DNA of 64,000 nt, taken from Aradus depressus (taxonomy: Eukaryota > Arthropoda > Insecta > Hemiptera > Aradidae). Shown one piece after another: positions 1 to 12,140 of the stretch. The stretch lies in assembly GCA_963662175.1 (NCBI GenBank), contig OY759219.1, positions 29,492,908 to 29,556,907 of the forward strand, read 5' to 3'. The notes under the pieces are model-generated. The model had not been told where the DNA came from, ran no database searches, and saw nothing but the letters and a program-made list of their open reading frames with translations. Every line of letters starts with the position of its first letter. The first letter of the stretch is position 1. Made by a program: the position numbers and the translations under genes.

Positions 1-212
1 TTTTTTCCCCTCCCCGCGATCTTGAGTTCAGTAGGCAAGCACACCCTGCTACCTGCGTCCTCATTAATTTATATCCCTGGATAAGGCAAAAATACAATTC
101 AAAATTTAACCTAAGTGTTTGGATTTTGTTTGAAAATAAATGTCAAAAATCGATAATCATAATGTGATATTATCACTACATATAGAGGAAAAAGTTAGTT
201 AGTTATACTTTA

Positions 213-406
213 TAGGAGGCGCAGGCCCTCGGATATAGATAAGCGATGGTTCCGAGTCTGTGCGATCTCAGGTACTCGACACCTTCCTCATAACTGAACC
301 AAACTTTAGGACGCCCATTGCACAGCATGTGTCATGTCAATCCAGAGCGATGTGGTAGTAGGCGATTTCGTGATTAAAGCCCAGGCATGAGTCACAATAA
401 CTAACT
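213..406 (+). repeat. SINE S1, degenerate 3' part
   Basis: Carries the S1 body (gcgatggttccgagtctgt) and the tail form catgagtcacaataactaac. A reversed head fragment (gcgatcttgagttcagtagg) sits at 17-36. Confidence 0.7.
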
Positions 407-782
407 AAAGCAAAAAAACATAAACTTTCATTGTATTTGGTCTTTGCATGTTCCGATGCAATCATTCATACTGAAAAAAGTAAAAATATTCCTGTAACCA
501 AGGTACTACAGCGAGAAATACTCAACATTCCTGTTTTTATGATATCTTCATTAACTCTAAATGTTCTGACATTCCTAGTCGATACATTCCTGGTTCGTGT
601 ACAGCCTGATAACGAAATGAAATATTTATTCTGACTTCGGTCACATAATATGGTGCATTTTCATTAATTATTTAGTTAAAAATATATAGAGCCCGGATTT
701 CGTGCAGTAAAAAAATTTAAAAAACGTGCAATAAAAAGGCCAAAACGTGCAAAAATAAAATCCTGCCATTAACTGTTTTCTG

Positions 783-810
783 CAAAAAAAAAAAAAAAAA
801 AAAAAAAAAA
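783..810. repeat. Poly-A run
   Basis: About 27 consecutive A. Just upstream (690-765) are scraps of the cgtgca-type repeat also seen at 1,340. Confidence 0.9.
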
Positions 811-1317
811 TTGCATCTAAATTGTAACTTAAATAACTTTTTTTTCAGCATAAAATTGGGTAGGGTTTAAAAATACATCTATAAAATAAAAAGCCTAAAG
901 GAGTTTATTTATACAATTTATAAAAAATATTAACTGAAAATACAAGTTTTTTTTTTACTTCCATGTATAAAGTTTTGGTTAAAAAAATACCAGAGATATG
1001 TAAAATACAAAACAGTTCACCACGTTACTCGAGGCAAGAATTTGACTTCAATTAAATTTATATATATTTTTACTTAAGCATTTCATGCGTTAAAATTTAC
1101 TACTAAATACATTTCAAAATTCTTGTCTGAAAAACATTGCCGCCAGTCGCTAAGTACATATATGCTTGTGATGGGGCATTTTTTGTGGCTGCTTATAATG
1201 TCAGATTGTAGATACAATCCAATATATTCACCATTTATGTTCGCTTTGTAGGTACTTTTTGAGTTGGTCATTGGGATTTTTTCTCAAAACTGTTGTAAAT
1301 TTGTCGATTAACACATT

Positions 1318-1420
1318 TTCAAACTAACTTACAAATAAATTTTCTAATTACGACAAAATATGCAATTTTGTGCAGTAAAAACCTAAAACGTGCAATTTCG
1401 TGCAAAATAAAATTTATGTA
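1318..1420. repeat. cgtgca-type repeat, inverted relative to 63,295-63,380
   Basis: Contains tgcagtaaaaacctaaaacg and tgcaatttcgtgc. The reverse complement lies at 63,295-63,380, 62 kb away, with only a few differences. Both copies flank family D sequence. Confidence 0.65.
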
Positions 1421-1489
1421 TATCAACCAGGATGACTTAATTCGTAAAAATAAATTGTTATTTAATGATTTCAAGCCTGCGAAAAAAAA

Positions 1490-1740
1490 TGCAATTGCCA
1501 CAATCATCCGCCGTGCCCACACTAGCCCGCTAACGTCACAGACAAAACAAACACTGCACAACAAACATGTACAGACATGCTCTATCCATTGTGACCTCAA
1601 TCGTTGTTATTGCATTATTAGTCTCGTAGTTATTATCGATTGAAATCTGACGGTATTTTGTAACACAAGAAAGTTTGACCGGCTATCACTGTGCTTACTG
1701 TGCTTAAAGAGCGAATAGACGTTTTCACGTCAAAAGGGCT
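1490..1740 (-). mobile_element. Family D element, 5' part
   Basis: Reverse complement of the first ~250 bp of the elements at 8,590 and 34,915, ending with gacgttttcacgtcaaaa. Confidence 0.75.
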
Positions 1741-1744
1741 TGAC

Positions 1745-2944
1745 TTAAATACCCTAATAACTGCCGATATAATAAATGTATTGATAGAAAATTTTAAATG
1801 AGGCTTCAGAAGCCACGAAGTAAGTCAAATATTGAGTTTTTATCTTTGAAAGGACAAGATAACGTGATTGATTAATTATTGCAGGGGAATTACACAGTAC
1901 GACAACAGAAACAAGAGAGACACAGAAAAGATATTAACAGAAGAAGTTGGTGGCAGCCTATGGAGGGGTGGGGATATTTAATATCATACAAAGGAGACGT
2001 GATAAATCAACAGGAATATAACGTGTAAAGGAAATGGACAAAATAAAAGGCGTTATAATGGAAAACTGGAACTGCTAGGGGAGGAAATGAATCACTTTCT
2101 GTCCTTTCCACTCTTCCAGGGGTGTTTGGTCCAAAAAAAAAAAAAAAAGGGGGGGAGTCATGTGAAGAGGGAATTTGGATGTGTTTCATCAAGGGTAATT
2201 CGTCTGCTTCTGTTAGAACCCAGGGGGAAAAAAACGTATTTTTGATCGACTTTCAAATTATCGAACGTCCGACATCACTCAACGAAAGCCGACTTCTCCC
2301 AAATCTATATTAATATATAAAAATATGTTGACAATTGTGAGTGAACTACACAAAATAAAAAAAAGGTATTTTTTTTTAAAAACATTTGAAATGATAAATG
2401 CCAAAGAAGAGTGGCTACGAAGAAAGTTTCATGTATTTTCAAGAATAAGTTAGTAACCAAATAAAATATCTAGATAATTGAAAAGTTTGCAAATTTAGAA
2501 AATTTGTTGGCATCCCCGCATTATATTTTAAATGAAATCTAAATAAAGTAATAAGAAATTGAAATTCTTTATATACGTGCACTTTCTACAAAATTTCACG
2601 TCATAAACTTTATATATTTTTTTATTAGGGCAATTTTCTGAAACTACTGTTGAAATCAAAATTTAATATAAGACCAATCAATTTCTACAGGAAATGTGGT
2701 AATATTAATTATAATTTTTATTATTTTCTAAATTAAATTATTATATTATTGTTTTTATTATAGCTCTGGCGGTTATCTGAGGGAATTTAGATATTGTGAA
2801 CCTGGTATCACTGGGTCTGGCTCAATTAGAGGCAAACAGACGGACTTATTTATGTAAATTACATTAATTATTCAAAAAAAATTAATATTCATGACCTTAT
2901 CTCTCTTTACTGCTTTAAATAGGAACAGAAATTATGTAACAAGC
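1745..2944. other. No gene recognised; one family E repeat
   Basis: AT-rich stretch with short ORFs that resemble nothing known to me. A family E repeat at 2,573-2,705 (tttctacaggaaatgtggta near its end) recurs at 37,255-37,395. Confidence 0.5.
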
Positions 2945-3690
2945 AGAGAGCGCCGGTAGCATAGAGGTAGGTAGTGTTCTTGCCTACTGTGCTCAAGATA
3001 GCGGGTTCAAACCAAATCTCTCTTAAGTCTGTAGTTTCTCTATCAAAAAATTGAGCAGATCGTTCTTCCGAGAAGATCCCGGAATCTGTATTATGTCAAT
3101 CTTTAAAGACCCCCAACCTAATTGAACCTGAGTAGGCAGAGTCCAGCGAAAGGATGAGGACACCCCCGAGTATCTGTGTTATGTCAATCGTTAAAGACCC
3201 CTATCCCAATTGAATCTGACTAGGCAGAGTCCAGCGAAAGGATCAGGACACCCCCGAGTATTTGTGTTATGTCAATCGTTAAAGACCCCTATCCCAATTG
3301 AACCTGACTAGGCAGAGTCCAGCGAAAGGATCAGGACACCCCCAAGTATCTGTGTTATGTCAATCGTTAAAGACCTAATATCACTCCTTATTGAACCTGA
3401 CTAGGCAGAGTCCAGCGAAAGGATCAGGACACCCCCGAGTATCTGTGTTATGTCAATCGTTAAAGACCCCTATCCCAATTGAACCTGACTAGGCAGAGTC
3501 CAGCGAAAGGATCAGGACACCCCCGAGTATCTGTGTTATGTCAATCGTTAAAGACCCCTATCCTAATTGAGTAAGCAGAACCCAGCGAAAGGATGAGGAC
3601 ATCCTCGAGTATCTGTGTTATGTCAATCCTTAAAGACCCCTATCCTAATTGAACCTGAGTAGCAGAACCCAACGAAAGTTTAAGAGTATT
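2945..3690 (+). repeat. SINE S1-related head with amplified 88-bp internal module
   Basis: A tRNA-like head (gagcgccggtagcatagagg, gcgggttcaaacc) is followed by about seven tandem copies of a module starting ggcagagtccagcgaaagga. Module starts at 3,135, 3,223, 3,311, 3,404, 3,492 and about 3,574 give spacings of 88, 88, 93, 88 and 82 bp. Confidence 0.85.
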
Positions 3691-4225
3691 AAATGTTAAG
3701 GTGTACACATCCCTCATTATATATACATATACATCTATATACCAACCAAACCATTTAAATGAAATAAAGCTCTCAGAGTACGTTCCATCACACAAACCTG
3801 GGCAGACGGCCCGACAGGCTACTGACATGCAAAGAACGTACATGATGTCACAATTTGACTGTAGTCACAGAAATACAATAACAACTGACAAAGTTCCGTC
3901 ACTACGCAAACTTGCGACGATTTTCACACAAATTAAAAACTAGCTTCAACTCCTGAAATGAAATACATAAAACGTTATTTTCTAATCGCAAATATACAAT
4001 TACATAATATGGCTTCAAATCTTCACAGAAATAAAAAATTGAAGCGTTTTTTGACCCAAAGTATTGTAAAGTTAAATAGGCGTTTTTTTGCGAAACACTA
4101 AAATAGTTGTCAGTCAATCACCGGCAGAGCACTTCCCCAGTATCAAAATAATTTTAATCATTAATTTTTTTTTATCTTAAATCACTAGTTGACTTACACT
4201 TAAAGGGTTAATCTCGTGAAGATAC
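3691..4225. other. No recognisable feature
   Basis: AT-rich; the short ORFs lack similarity or splice context. Nothing supported. Confidence 0.4.
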
Positions 4226-4545
4226 GAGGGCGCCGGTAGCTCTGTGGTATGCATGCTTGCCTTCTGAGCTCAAGAACGTTGGTTTGAAACCCAACCGAGG
4301 CCCTTAATTTATTTTATCCAGGAGGTAAAATAAACTTAAGCATGCTGTCCTTCGGATGGGACGTTAAGCGATGGTCCCGAGCCTGTACGATGTTAGGTAC
4401 TCTTTAAAGACCCCTGCCCTAGGTGAATAAAAATTTGGTATAGGCAAAATTTAGGACTCCCATAGTAGAGTCGGGCTCATGTCCATCAGAGTGACGAAAG
4501 AGCGCTCTGGTAGTAGGCGATATGACCTCATAGTTAAAAGTTATT
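4226..4545 (+). repeat. SINE S1, full-length copy
   Basis: Head gggcgccggtagctctgtgg, body and tgacctcatagttaaaag end. The 3' tail is lost. Confidence 0.85.
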
Positions 4546-4935
4546 GAAGTAGTTATTTTTATATTCTCGAGTTTTGAGTTTTTCATACATAAAATTTTAA
4601 ATAAACGTGTTTCTATGGAAGAAGTATTTTCAAGTGTAGATACACACCCTAAAATAACTACAAGAAGTGAGGTAGGTTGTGTAGGCGGTAGGTGGCGCGC
4701 CGACATGTCTTGGCCCCCCCACGCGAGCCTTATATGCTAAATAGGTGTTAATTGCAACACAAGGCTAATAGATCAAAACAGAGAGATCTCCAGTCTAAAA
4801 TATTGTTTCAATGTTTCATGGTAACACAGATCAGGTCTCAAAATTCCAATTTGTAATATTTAGAAGCCTTTATGAAACAGTGTGTAAAAGAAGGCGGAAT
4901 TGACCTGTTGCATTGATTTTGATGATTTTTACTTT

Positions 4936-5035
4936 TCCAGGTATAAAAGGTATAGGGGACGTTATGTAATCAGTCAAAAATTCGATGCGGACTTTTCAAC
5001 GGAATAGATTCCAAATATGAAAAAAAAAAAAAGGT
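4936..5035 (+). repeat. Family B element, 5' end
   Basis: Shows the family start (acttttccaggtata) followed by ttatgtaatc and attcgatgcggac. Confidence 0.7.
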
Positions 5036-5099
5036 ATTCCTCACCCACATTCGCGCACGGTTGAAGTGATCATTAAAATAATTCATTAACCATGCAAAT

Positions 5100-5200
5100 T
5101 AAATAAAGAAATTATTAAATAAATATATATACATATATATATACTTATATACATAAATATATAATATATATTTTATATATATATATATTTTATTTTTTTT
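5100..5200. repeat. AT-rich simple repeat
   Basis: Imperfect (TA)n tract ending in a T-run. Confidence 0.8.
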
Positions 5201-5433
5201 TTATGATAAGTATTAACCATTTTAAAGTAGGTAATGACATTATCTACATTGTAGATGTTTGCTAGCGACTGTAGAATTCCAAATTCTGACTGTCAGACGG
5301 TCTCAATTGACTGACCCTCAATACCCCCAGAATTTAAATTTTTAATTATCTACATTGTATAGGTTAATAAAAAAAGTTGTTTACATGTGTAAATTGAATT
5401 AAATTAATTTTGAATAGAAAGGGTTAGGTTTGG

Positions 5434-5770
5434 TTAGATTTTATGACTCATGCCCGGGCTTTAACTACCAGGTCATATCGCCTACTACCAGAGCGCTCCT
5501 TCGTCACTCTGGTAGACATGAGCCCGACTCTACTATGGGAGTACTAAATTTTACCTACCCTAAATTTGTATTCACCTAGGGCAGGGGTCTTTAACGAGTA
5601 TCTGACATCGTACAGGGCGCGGGACCATCGCTTAACGTCCCATTTGAAGGACGGCTTGCTTAAGTTTATTTTACCTGCCAGATAAAATAAACTAAGGGCC
5701 TCGGTCGGGTTTCGAACCATGTTCTTGAGCTCAGAAGGCAAGCACGCATACCACTGAGCTACCGGCGCCT
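5434..5770 (-). repeat. SINE S1, near full-length copy
   Basis: Reverse orientation, from ttatgactcatgcccgggct to gagctaccggcgcc. A GGTTAGGTTTGG-like tail precedes it on the + strand. Confidence 0.85.
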
Positions 5771-6004
5771 TCTTGAATAGAAAGATTTTAATCAATAATT
5801 TTAATGAATTTTAATAATTTAAAAATATAAATGGAGCGTAATTATTAAAATTATTTACTTTTATGTTGACATTCTTTTTGCTGTATTTGCTTTTTTTTTG
5901 TCTTGCACGGAATAGTCGAACACGTTCCGTTGATGTTTTTGGCATTTTTAACAATTTAACACTAATTCAGAATAAACTAAACGTTTTATTTTAACGCATA
6001 AACT

Positions 6005-6535
6005 GTATATAAACAGCTGATGCATCGACACTGAAGGCTCGACCCAAATATCTCAATAACTGAGTATATCATGAATGTACTGACACAAAATGATGATTCT
6101 GAAGTCACTATGTAATTCAAATATTGAGTTTTAACCCAATCGGTCGAATGAAGTTTTCACTAAAATTTCATCTTTTCCTACCCCTGAATTCAGAAAAAAA
6201 AAGTTATTTATGTGTATCCATAACCTCATAAGAACTACACATTTATTTTCAGCCAAATCGACTCAAGGGAAGGGAGGAGATCAGGGGGAAAATGAACTCA
6301 AAATCTCTAATAACTGACGATGTAATGAACGTATCGACATGAAATTTTGTATTTAAATTCAAAATCCCATAAGGCCGTCTCCTAATAATCGGTAAAATCC
6401 GCTGTTAGGAAGGTGGGTATTAGAGAAGGGGCGAGATTCAGACGCCCTTATTTGTCAACTATTGAATTTTTAGCCCAAATGATCGATTGATGTTGAATTA
6501 AATCGTTCTAGGGAAGTACATTGCTAGTGATTCTC
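6005..6535 (+). repeat. Family B element, middle and 3' end
   Basis: Repeated phrases such as aactgacgatgtaatgaacg lead to the terminal gggaagtacattgctagtga. Confidence 0.65.
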
Positions 6536-6587
6536 CGACAATTTTTTTTTATTATCCGGATAAGTGAGCTTTCACAGTATCATATAA

Positions 6588-7020
6588 CTAGAAGAAAACA
6601 ACTGGTGTGAGGTTGAACCTGCATGTTGTTCCATGTAGACTCGAGTCTTGATCACAATAATTCCTCGTTGTGTCGGGTATTGATTCCATGTCTCCGACAA
6701 GACTTTGTTCCACACCCCAACTGGGGATCAGATTGTCGTCTGCTCTGACACTAGAGTTTATAGTCGTATGAACCAAAAACACAGGGAAGGAGATACTGCC
6801 TTCGTTGGAGAGTTGCGAAGCGGAAAGTCTCTCGACCCTATATTCCAGGTGGTTGATTTTGAGCACACTTGAGGTTGAAGAGACCCCACCCCTCTCCACT
6901 TCCAATCCCTGTACTCGAAGCTTCCTAGTACGCCTCATAGAACTTCATCAGCCGGGCAGGCAAGCGTCAATTTAAAAACCTCTCTCCTTCATGGCGCCAG
7001 TCGAAATACACCACTCTGTC
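6588..7020. other. Unrecognised moderately GC-rich segment
   Basis: Contains a 116-codon minus-strand ORF (6,588-6,938) with no motif I recognise. Flanked by family B copies on both sides, so it is probably transposon-derived, but this is inference. Confidence 0.3.
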
Positions 7021-7074
7021 TTGTTTCAATTTATTTTCTTCCTTAAACCGACCGCACCTATTTAACAAAACATT

Positions 7075-7262
7075 TTGTCGAATGCTGTTATATCAGTCAA
7101 TCTCAGCTCACATTGTTTCGACAAAACATAAGAACTCGAATAACTGCCGATGTAATATATCGACACAAAGTTTAGATTGATTTTGGAGGGAGAGCGGAAA
7201 CATAATTGTTTAATTCGTGCTGCGGAAGTACGTGTTGGTGATTCACCGATGTATTTTTCATT
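7075..7262 (+). repeat. Family B element, 3' end
   Basis: Has aactgccgatgtaatatatc, the gagggagagcggaaac phrase and a ggtgattcaccga end. Confidence 0.65.
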
Positions 7263-7595
7263 TAACCTTTCAGTCAGACTATAGGGTGCTTTCATGGTTA
7301 AGGAGTCCCGTAGGGATCATTCTTCCGTCTTCTTCTTCAATATTTACGCAAGAGAAGACAATAAAATGAATTGTAATGACCTTCAAGAAACCTCAGACCG
7401 TGTAGGTTGTTCATATATAAGTTTTTTTTTTTCGTTCTAGTGAATGTTGTAGCATTTCGGAATGGTAACTGGGCCATTTAAGATGTTTATGAGTGGTTTA
7501 AAGGCAAATAAACGGAGGGTGCGAGGTGTAAGATAATAAGTCAACACAACTCTCATGAACATTTATATTATATCCTGAACACAATTGATGTAATA

Positions 7596-7937
7596 GAGGG
7601 CGCCGGTAGCTCAGTGGTATACGTGCTTGACTTCTGAGCTCAAGAACGTGGGTTCGTAACCCGACTGAGGCCCTTAGTTTATTTTATCTGGAAGGTAAAA
7701 TAAACTGAAGCACGCCGTCCTTCGGAGGGGACGTTAAGCGATGGTCCCGAGCCTGTACGATGTCAGGTATTCGTTAAAGACCCTTACCCTAGGTGAATAA
7801 AAATTTAGGGTCGGCAAAATTTAGGACTCCCACAGTAGAGTCGGGCTCATGTCCTCCCGAGTGATGAAGGAACGCTCTGGTAGTAGGCGATATGACCTCG
7901 TAGTTAAAGCCCGGGCATGAGTCATAAAACCTAACCT
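7596..7937 (+). repeat. SINE S1, complete copy with 13-bp target-site duplication
   Basis: A-box-like tagctcagtgg and B-box-like ggttcgtaacc sit in the head. The tail is aaaacctaacct. The 13-bp duplication aattgatgtaata flanks it at 7,583-7,595 and 7,938-7,950, showing retroposition, here into a gypsy LTR remnant. Confidence 0.93.
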
Positions 7938-7943
7938 AATTGA

Positions 7944-8020
7944 TGTAATAAAGTAATTAATATATAGACTATATGTTGAACATATGCCTACATAATTATC
8001 AAACATATGACTATATAACA
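7944..8020 (-). mobile_element. LTR end of a gypsy-type element
   Basis: Read on the minus strand, a purine tract (gaggagggaag) is followed by TGTTATATAGTCATATG, as expected for PPT-LTR. A second copy of the LTR segment lies at 9,265-9,340. Confidence 0.65.
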
Positions 8021-8036
8021 CTTCCCTCCTCGAAGC

Positions 8037-8550
8037 TCATGAGCCGGCGCGCAGCTGATCGGCATGTTTGCGAAGTTCAGCGCCTGCTATGTCCACGATG
8101 TAGGGAAGCGGTCCAGTCCTCTTCAGCACCATCTTGAGAGCCTCGTCCTGTCGGCATGCCCACCTACAGTGGTTGACCCTCATCGAATGACTTCCATCTG
8201 GTACCCCTGTCGTGGTACTTCTTCTGTGTATCCAATGCTTGTTCAACATCAGGTTACATCAACGTAAACCGGGATCGCAGTTGTCGACCAATCAGCACTT
8301 TGGCAGGGGTTTGTTTCGTTGTTTCATGTGGTGTTGAGCGATATGAAAACAAAAAATTGTATAGCCTCGTTTCTACATCTTCTCCAGTATCCTTCGTAGC
8401 TGCAAATCGGAATTTGAACGTTCTGACAGCTCATTCGGCAAGACCGTTTGTTTGCGGATGATATGGAGATGACCTGACATGTTCAATGTTATATTCCTTG
8501 CAAAAACATTTGGTAAGATCGGATGTAAACTGCGGTCCGTTATCAGACAC
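8037..8550 (-). pseudogene. Gypsy-type integrase/pol 3' fragment, degenerate
   Basis: Minus-strand reading shows the integrase core motifs VSDNGPQFTS and SSPYHPQTNGLAE, then KRTGPLPYIVDIAG and LRKHADQLR near the C-terminus. The codon after NGLAE is a stop and another stop follows, so it is inactive. The PPT-LTR junction follows directly. Confidence 0.85.
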
Positions 8551-8589
8551 TAATTATTTAAACAATACAAATCTTGAAAAAATACCCAA

Positions 8590-9240
8590 AAGCGTCAAAA
8601 TAGTTATGACGTGAAAACTTCTTTTCGCTCGTTAAGCACAGTGATAGCCGGTCAAACTTTCTTGTGTTACAAAATACCGTCAGATTTCATTCGATAATAA
8701 CTACGAGACTAATAATGCGATAACAACAGTTGAGGTCACAATGGATAGAGCATGTCTGTACGTGTTTGTTGTGCAGTGTTTGTTTTGCCTGTGATGTTAT
8801 CGGGCTAGTGTGGGCGCCGGCGGATGATTGTTGAGAATTAGCGTTGTGTAAAATTAGAAATTAGTGTAGCGTGATAACGCGTTTAGATAGGACGTTGATT
8901 CGGGTGTCATTGTAAAGAGCTTGAGGAGCACTACTAGAACTCAAAGTGAAACAATAAAAATATTCGCTGAAATATATGTAAAAATCTGTATTAAATTAAA
9001 AACTGCAAAAAAATTAAAGATGTCGTCTCATATGAATCGTAAATATGCGCGGAATTATAGAAAACGCAAATCAGAGGAAAGCTCGCATCAAAAGGAATTT
9101 AAAAAACCTAAAAAGTCTAGTGCCGAGCAATTTCAAGAGCTACAGCAGCATCGAAAAGAAAATGAAAAATGATTTTATCCCGACGTTTTCACGAAAAATC
9201 TATGGCGTGGACCTTGACTACGCCTTAATTTTTTTGTTGT
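8590..9240 (+). mobile_element. Family D element with 50-codon ORF
   Basis: Begins gacgtgaaaac and ends near gacgttttcacg, giving a 12-bp subterminal inverted motif. An ORF at 9,020-9,172 encodes a 50-residue basic peptide (MSSHMNRKYARNYRKRKSEE onward), perhaps the N-terminus of a transposase. Inserted into the gypsy remnant. Confidence 0.75.
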
Positions 9241-9264
9241 TGTTGTGGTGCTTGATAGGGGAAC

Positions 9265-9340
9265 GTAATAAAGTAATTAATATATAGACCATATGTTGAA
9301 CATATGCCTTCATAATTATCAAACATATGACTATAAAACA
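9265..9340 (-). mobile_element. Second gypsy LTR segment
   Basis: About 76 bp nearly identical to 7,944-8,020 in the same orientation. Together they bracket the integrase remnant and the nested family D element. Confidence 0.6.
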
Positions 9341-9817
9341 CGAGGGGATTACATTCATGAGTAGTGCGTTACTTTCATGAAAGAACCATCAAGGTGATTT
9401 TGTTACGGTTTTCAAACTTTCAATTGGTTTTAGAGGGAGAGCGAACACTTAATATGTTAATTAGTTCATTGCTCTATTGCATAACTTCCTCTATACATCG
9501 CATAGCTGGGGAAGTAGAATGATCTTTTAAAACAACTTTATGTGGAGACATGGCCTGGAAAAGCCTCTTCCTTTTGTGATATTCTAACAAGAATATTGTT
9601 TTCCATCGCATTTCACCTCTCCCCTCAGTTCTACCCAACTCAATAAACTGTCTTTGTTTACCTTCAGAACATACAATTTTTTTTTTACCCTTCCACATAA
9701 GATTGCCTCATTTTTAACAACACACTCGCATATTGAAGACAGGGTAAAGATAAACCAATCTGCCTTTAGCAGTATCTGGCTTATATAGCGTTTATGTTAC
9801 TTCAATTGTTGAGTCGA

Positions 9818-9902
9818 GGAGTCCCACAGTAGTGTCGGTCATGTACACCAGAGCGACCAAAAAACGCTGTGTTAGAAGGCGATGACCACATAGTTAAAGT
9901 TA
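9818..9902 (+). repeat. SINE S1, 3' fragment
   Basis: gtcccacagtagtgtcgg through gaccacatagttaaagtt, directly abutting the satellite array. Confidence 0.7.
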
Positions 9903-9907
9903 TAACA

Positions 9908-11150
9908 TTTTATAGTTGCTTGACACGTAGAAATTAAGATTGACACACTATTTTATAGCTGCTTGACACGTAGAAATTAAGATTGACATACTATTTTATA
10001 GCTGCTTGACACGTAGAAATTAAGATTGACACACTATTTTATAGCTGCTTGACACGTAGAAATTAAGATTGACATACTATTTTATAGCTGCTTGACACGT
10101 AGAAATTAAGATTGACATACTATTTTATAGCAGCTTGACACGTAGAAATTAAGATTGACATACTATTTTATAGCTGCTTGACACGTAGAAATTAAGATTG
10201 ACATACTATTTTATAGCTGCTTGACACGTAGAAATTAAGATTGGCATACTATTTTATAGCTGCTTGACACGTAGAAATTAAGATTGGCATACTATTTTAT
10301 AGCTGCTTGACACGTAGAAATTAAGATTGGCATACTATTTTATAGCTGCTTGACACGTAGAAATTAAGATTGACATACTATTTTATAGCTGCTTGACACG
10401 TAGAAATTAAGATTGACATACTATTTTATAGCTGCTTGACACGTAGAAATTAAGATTGACACACTATTTTATAGCTGCTTGACACGTAGAAATTAAGATT
10501 GACATACTATTTTATAGCTGCTTGACACGTAGAAATTAAGATTGACATACTATTTTATAGCTGCTTGACACGTAGAAATTAAGATTGACACACTATTTTA
10601 TAGCTGCTTGACACGTAGAAATTAAGATTGACATACTATTTTATAGCTGCTTGACACGTAGAAATTAAGATTGACATGCTATTTTATAGCTGCTTGACAC
10701 GTAGAAATTAAGATTGACATACTATTTTATAGCTGCTTGACACGTAGAAATTAAGATTGACATACTATTTTATAGCTGCTTGACACGTAGAAATTAAGAT
10801 TGACATACTATTTTATAGCTGCTTGACACGTAGAAATTAAGATTGACACACTATTTTATAGCTGCTTGACACGTAGAAATTAAGATTGACATACTATTTT
10901 ATAGCTGCTTGACACGTAGAAATTAAGATTGACATACTATTTTATAGCTGCTTGACACGTAGAAATTAAGATTGACATACTATTTTATAGCTGCTTGACA
11001 CGTAGAAATTAAGATTGACACACTATTTTATAGCTGCTTGACACGTAGAAATTAAGATTGACATACTATTTTATAGCTGCTTGACACGTAGAAATTAAGA
11101 TTGACATACTATTTTATAGCTGCTTGACACGTAGAAATTAAGATTTGACA
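9908..11150 (+). repeat. 43-bp satellite array, 29 units
   Basis: The landmark gcttgac recurs exactly every 43 bp from 9,918 to 11,122, giving 29 units with no net length change. Variation is limited: cacac versus catac, ggcatac in units 8-10, and isolated substitutions. The last unit has an extra T and a deletion. Confidence 0.97.
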
Positions 11151-11713
11151 CTATTTTTAATATAATTAATTTTGAACATAGCTAAAATAATAATTATATA
11201 TGAGTTATAGGAAATTGATTTGACTAATAAAAAAAACTACTAGATCGGTAGATACTGCACTACTCCTTATGGGGGCAGTCTATTATAAACGTTACTATCA
11301 GCAAATTTTATGTAGAACTCTTAAAAACCTAACTGTTTTACCTAAATGTCTTTTATACATTGTTTTGATATAACTCTAATAATTCAGGCAACGCGTTCTA
11401 ATATTCACGCGAAAAACTTCTAGATAGCGAATAACTCTATTAACGAACAAAATGTCTATGGTCCCGGCAGTGCTTAGTTCACCTCTCGATAATGGGCCCT
11501 CTCTTAACGGACAGCCTTAAATGGTCCCATGCGAAAAATCTACCTCCAGAAAGCGGACAGCAGGCTCATGGTTTCTTGGAACACAGTGAGGCACGGCTGG
11601 GGAGGAGTTTAGAGAAATTATTAAATAATAAAAAATATCTTTTCTAAACTTCCCAATAATTATGGAAATTTCTTGTTTCGTTTTCGTTCGCATTTTTCAA
11701 GATTTTATTCAGT

Positions 11714-12140
11714 TTGCTTCCGACCACGTCTCAAAACAGAACTCGGCTAACGCTCAAAAATAAAATAGAAGTAATTAAAATTTATAATCGAGAAAAGCCC
11801 GGCGTCAGGGACTTAGCGTCAAAGTTTAAGGTGGAAAAGACGAAAATCGCGACCATTTTAAAAGAAAATAATGAATTTTTACTAAAATGGCAGGAACATG
11901 AAATTGAAGAAACGAAACAGGGTTTTCACAAAAAAACACGGTAAGGATTTTGAAATAGTTCACCATTATTTCGAATGGTTTTGCCGAGTAAGAGCCAAAA
12001 CTCTCCGTTTCTGGCTCTAAGATACAGAAAAAGGCATCCGAAGTCGCCGAAAGTTTGGGAATTTTAAATTTCAAAGCGTCAAATGGTTGACTCGATAAAT
12101 TTAGAAACGACATAATGTCTCGATAAAGGACAACAACGGC
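11714..12140 (+). pseudogene. Tigger/pogo transposase N-terminal pseudogene
   Basis: LTLKNKIEVIKIYNREKPGV and RDLASKFKVEKTKIATILKE form a CENP-B-type helix-turn-helix. After a frameshift near 11,935, other frames continue with YEWF-like, KASEVAESLGILNFK and HNVS, the second CENP-B domain. No DDE catalytic domain follows. Upstream, 11,455-11,560 may be a terminal region. Confidence 0.8.

Noticed and set aside
6588..6938. 116-codon minus-strand ORF as a gene
   Set aside because: No recognisable domain, no splice or promoter context, surrounded by repeats. Listed only as an unrecognised segment.
7596..7670. SINE heads as functional tRNA genes
   Set aside because: A- and B-box-like blocks are present, but the cloverleaf cannot be completed and the same head recurs in about 30 dispersed, tailed copies.
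9908..11150. Regular 43-bp array as a possible CRISPR
   Set aside because: Units are contiguous with no unique spacers, in a eukaryotic sequence; it is a satellite.
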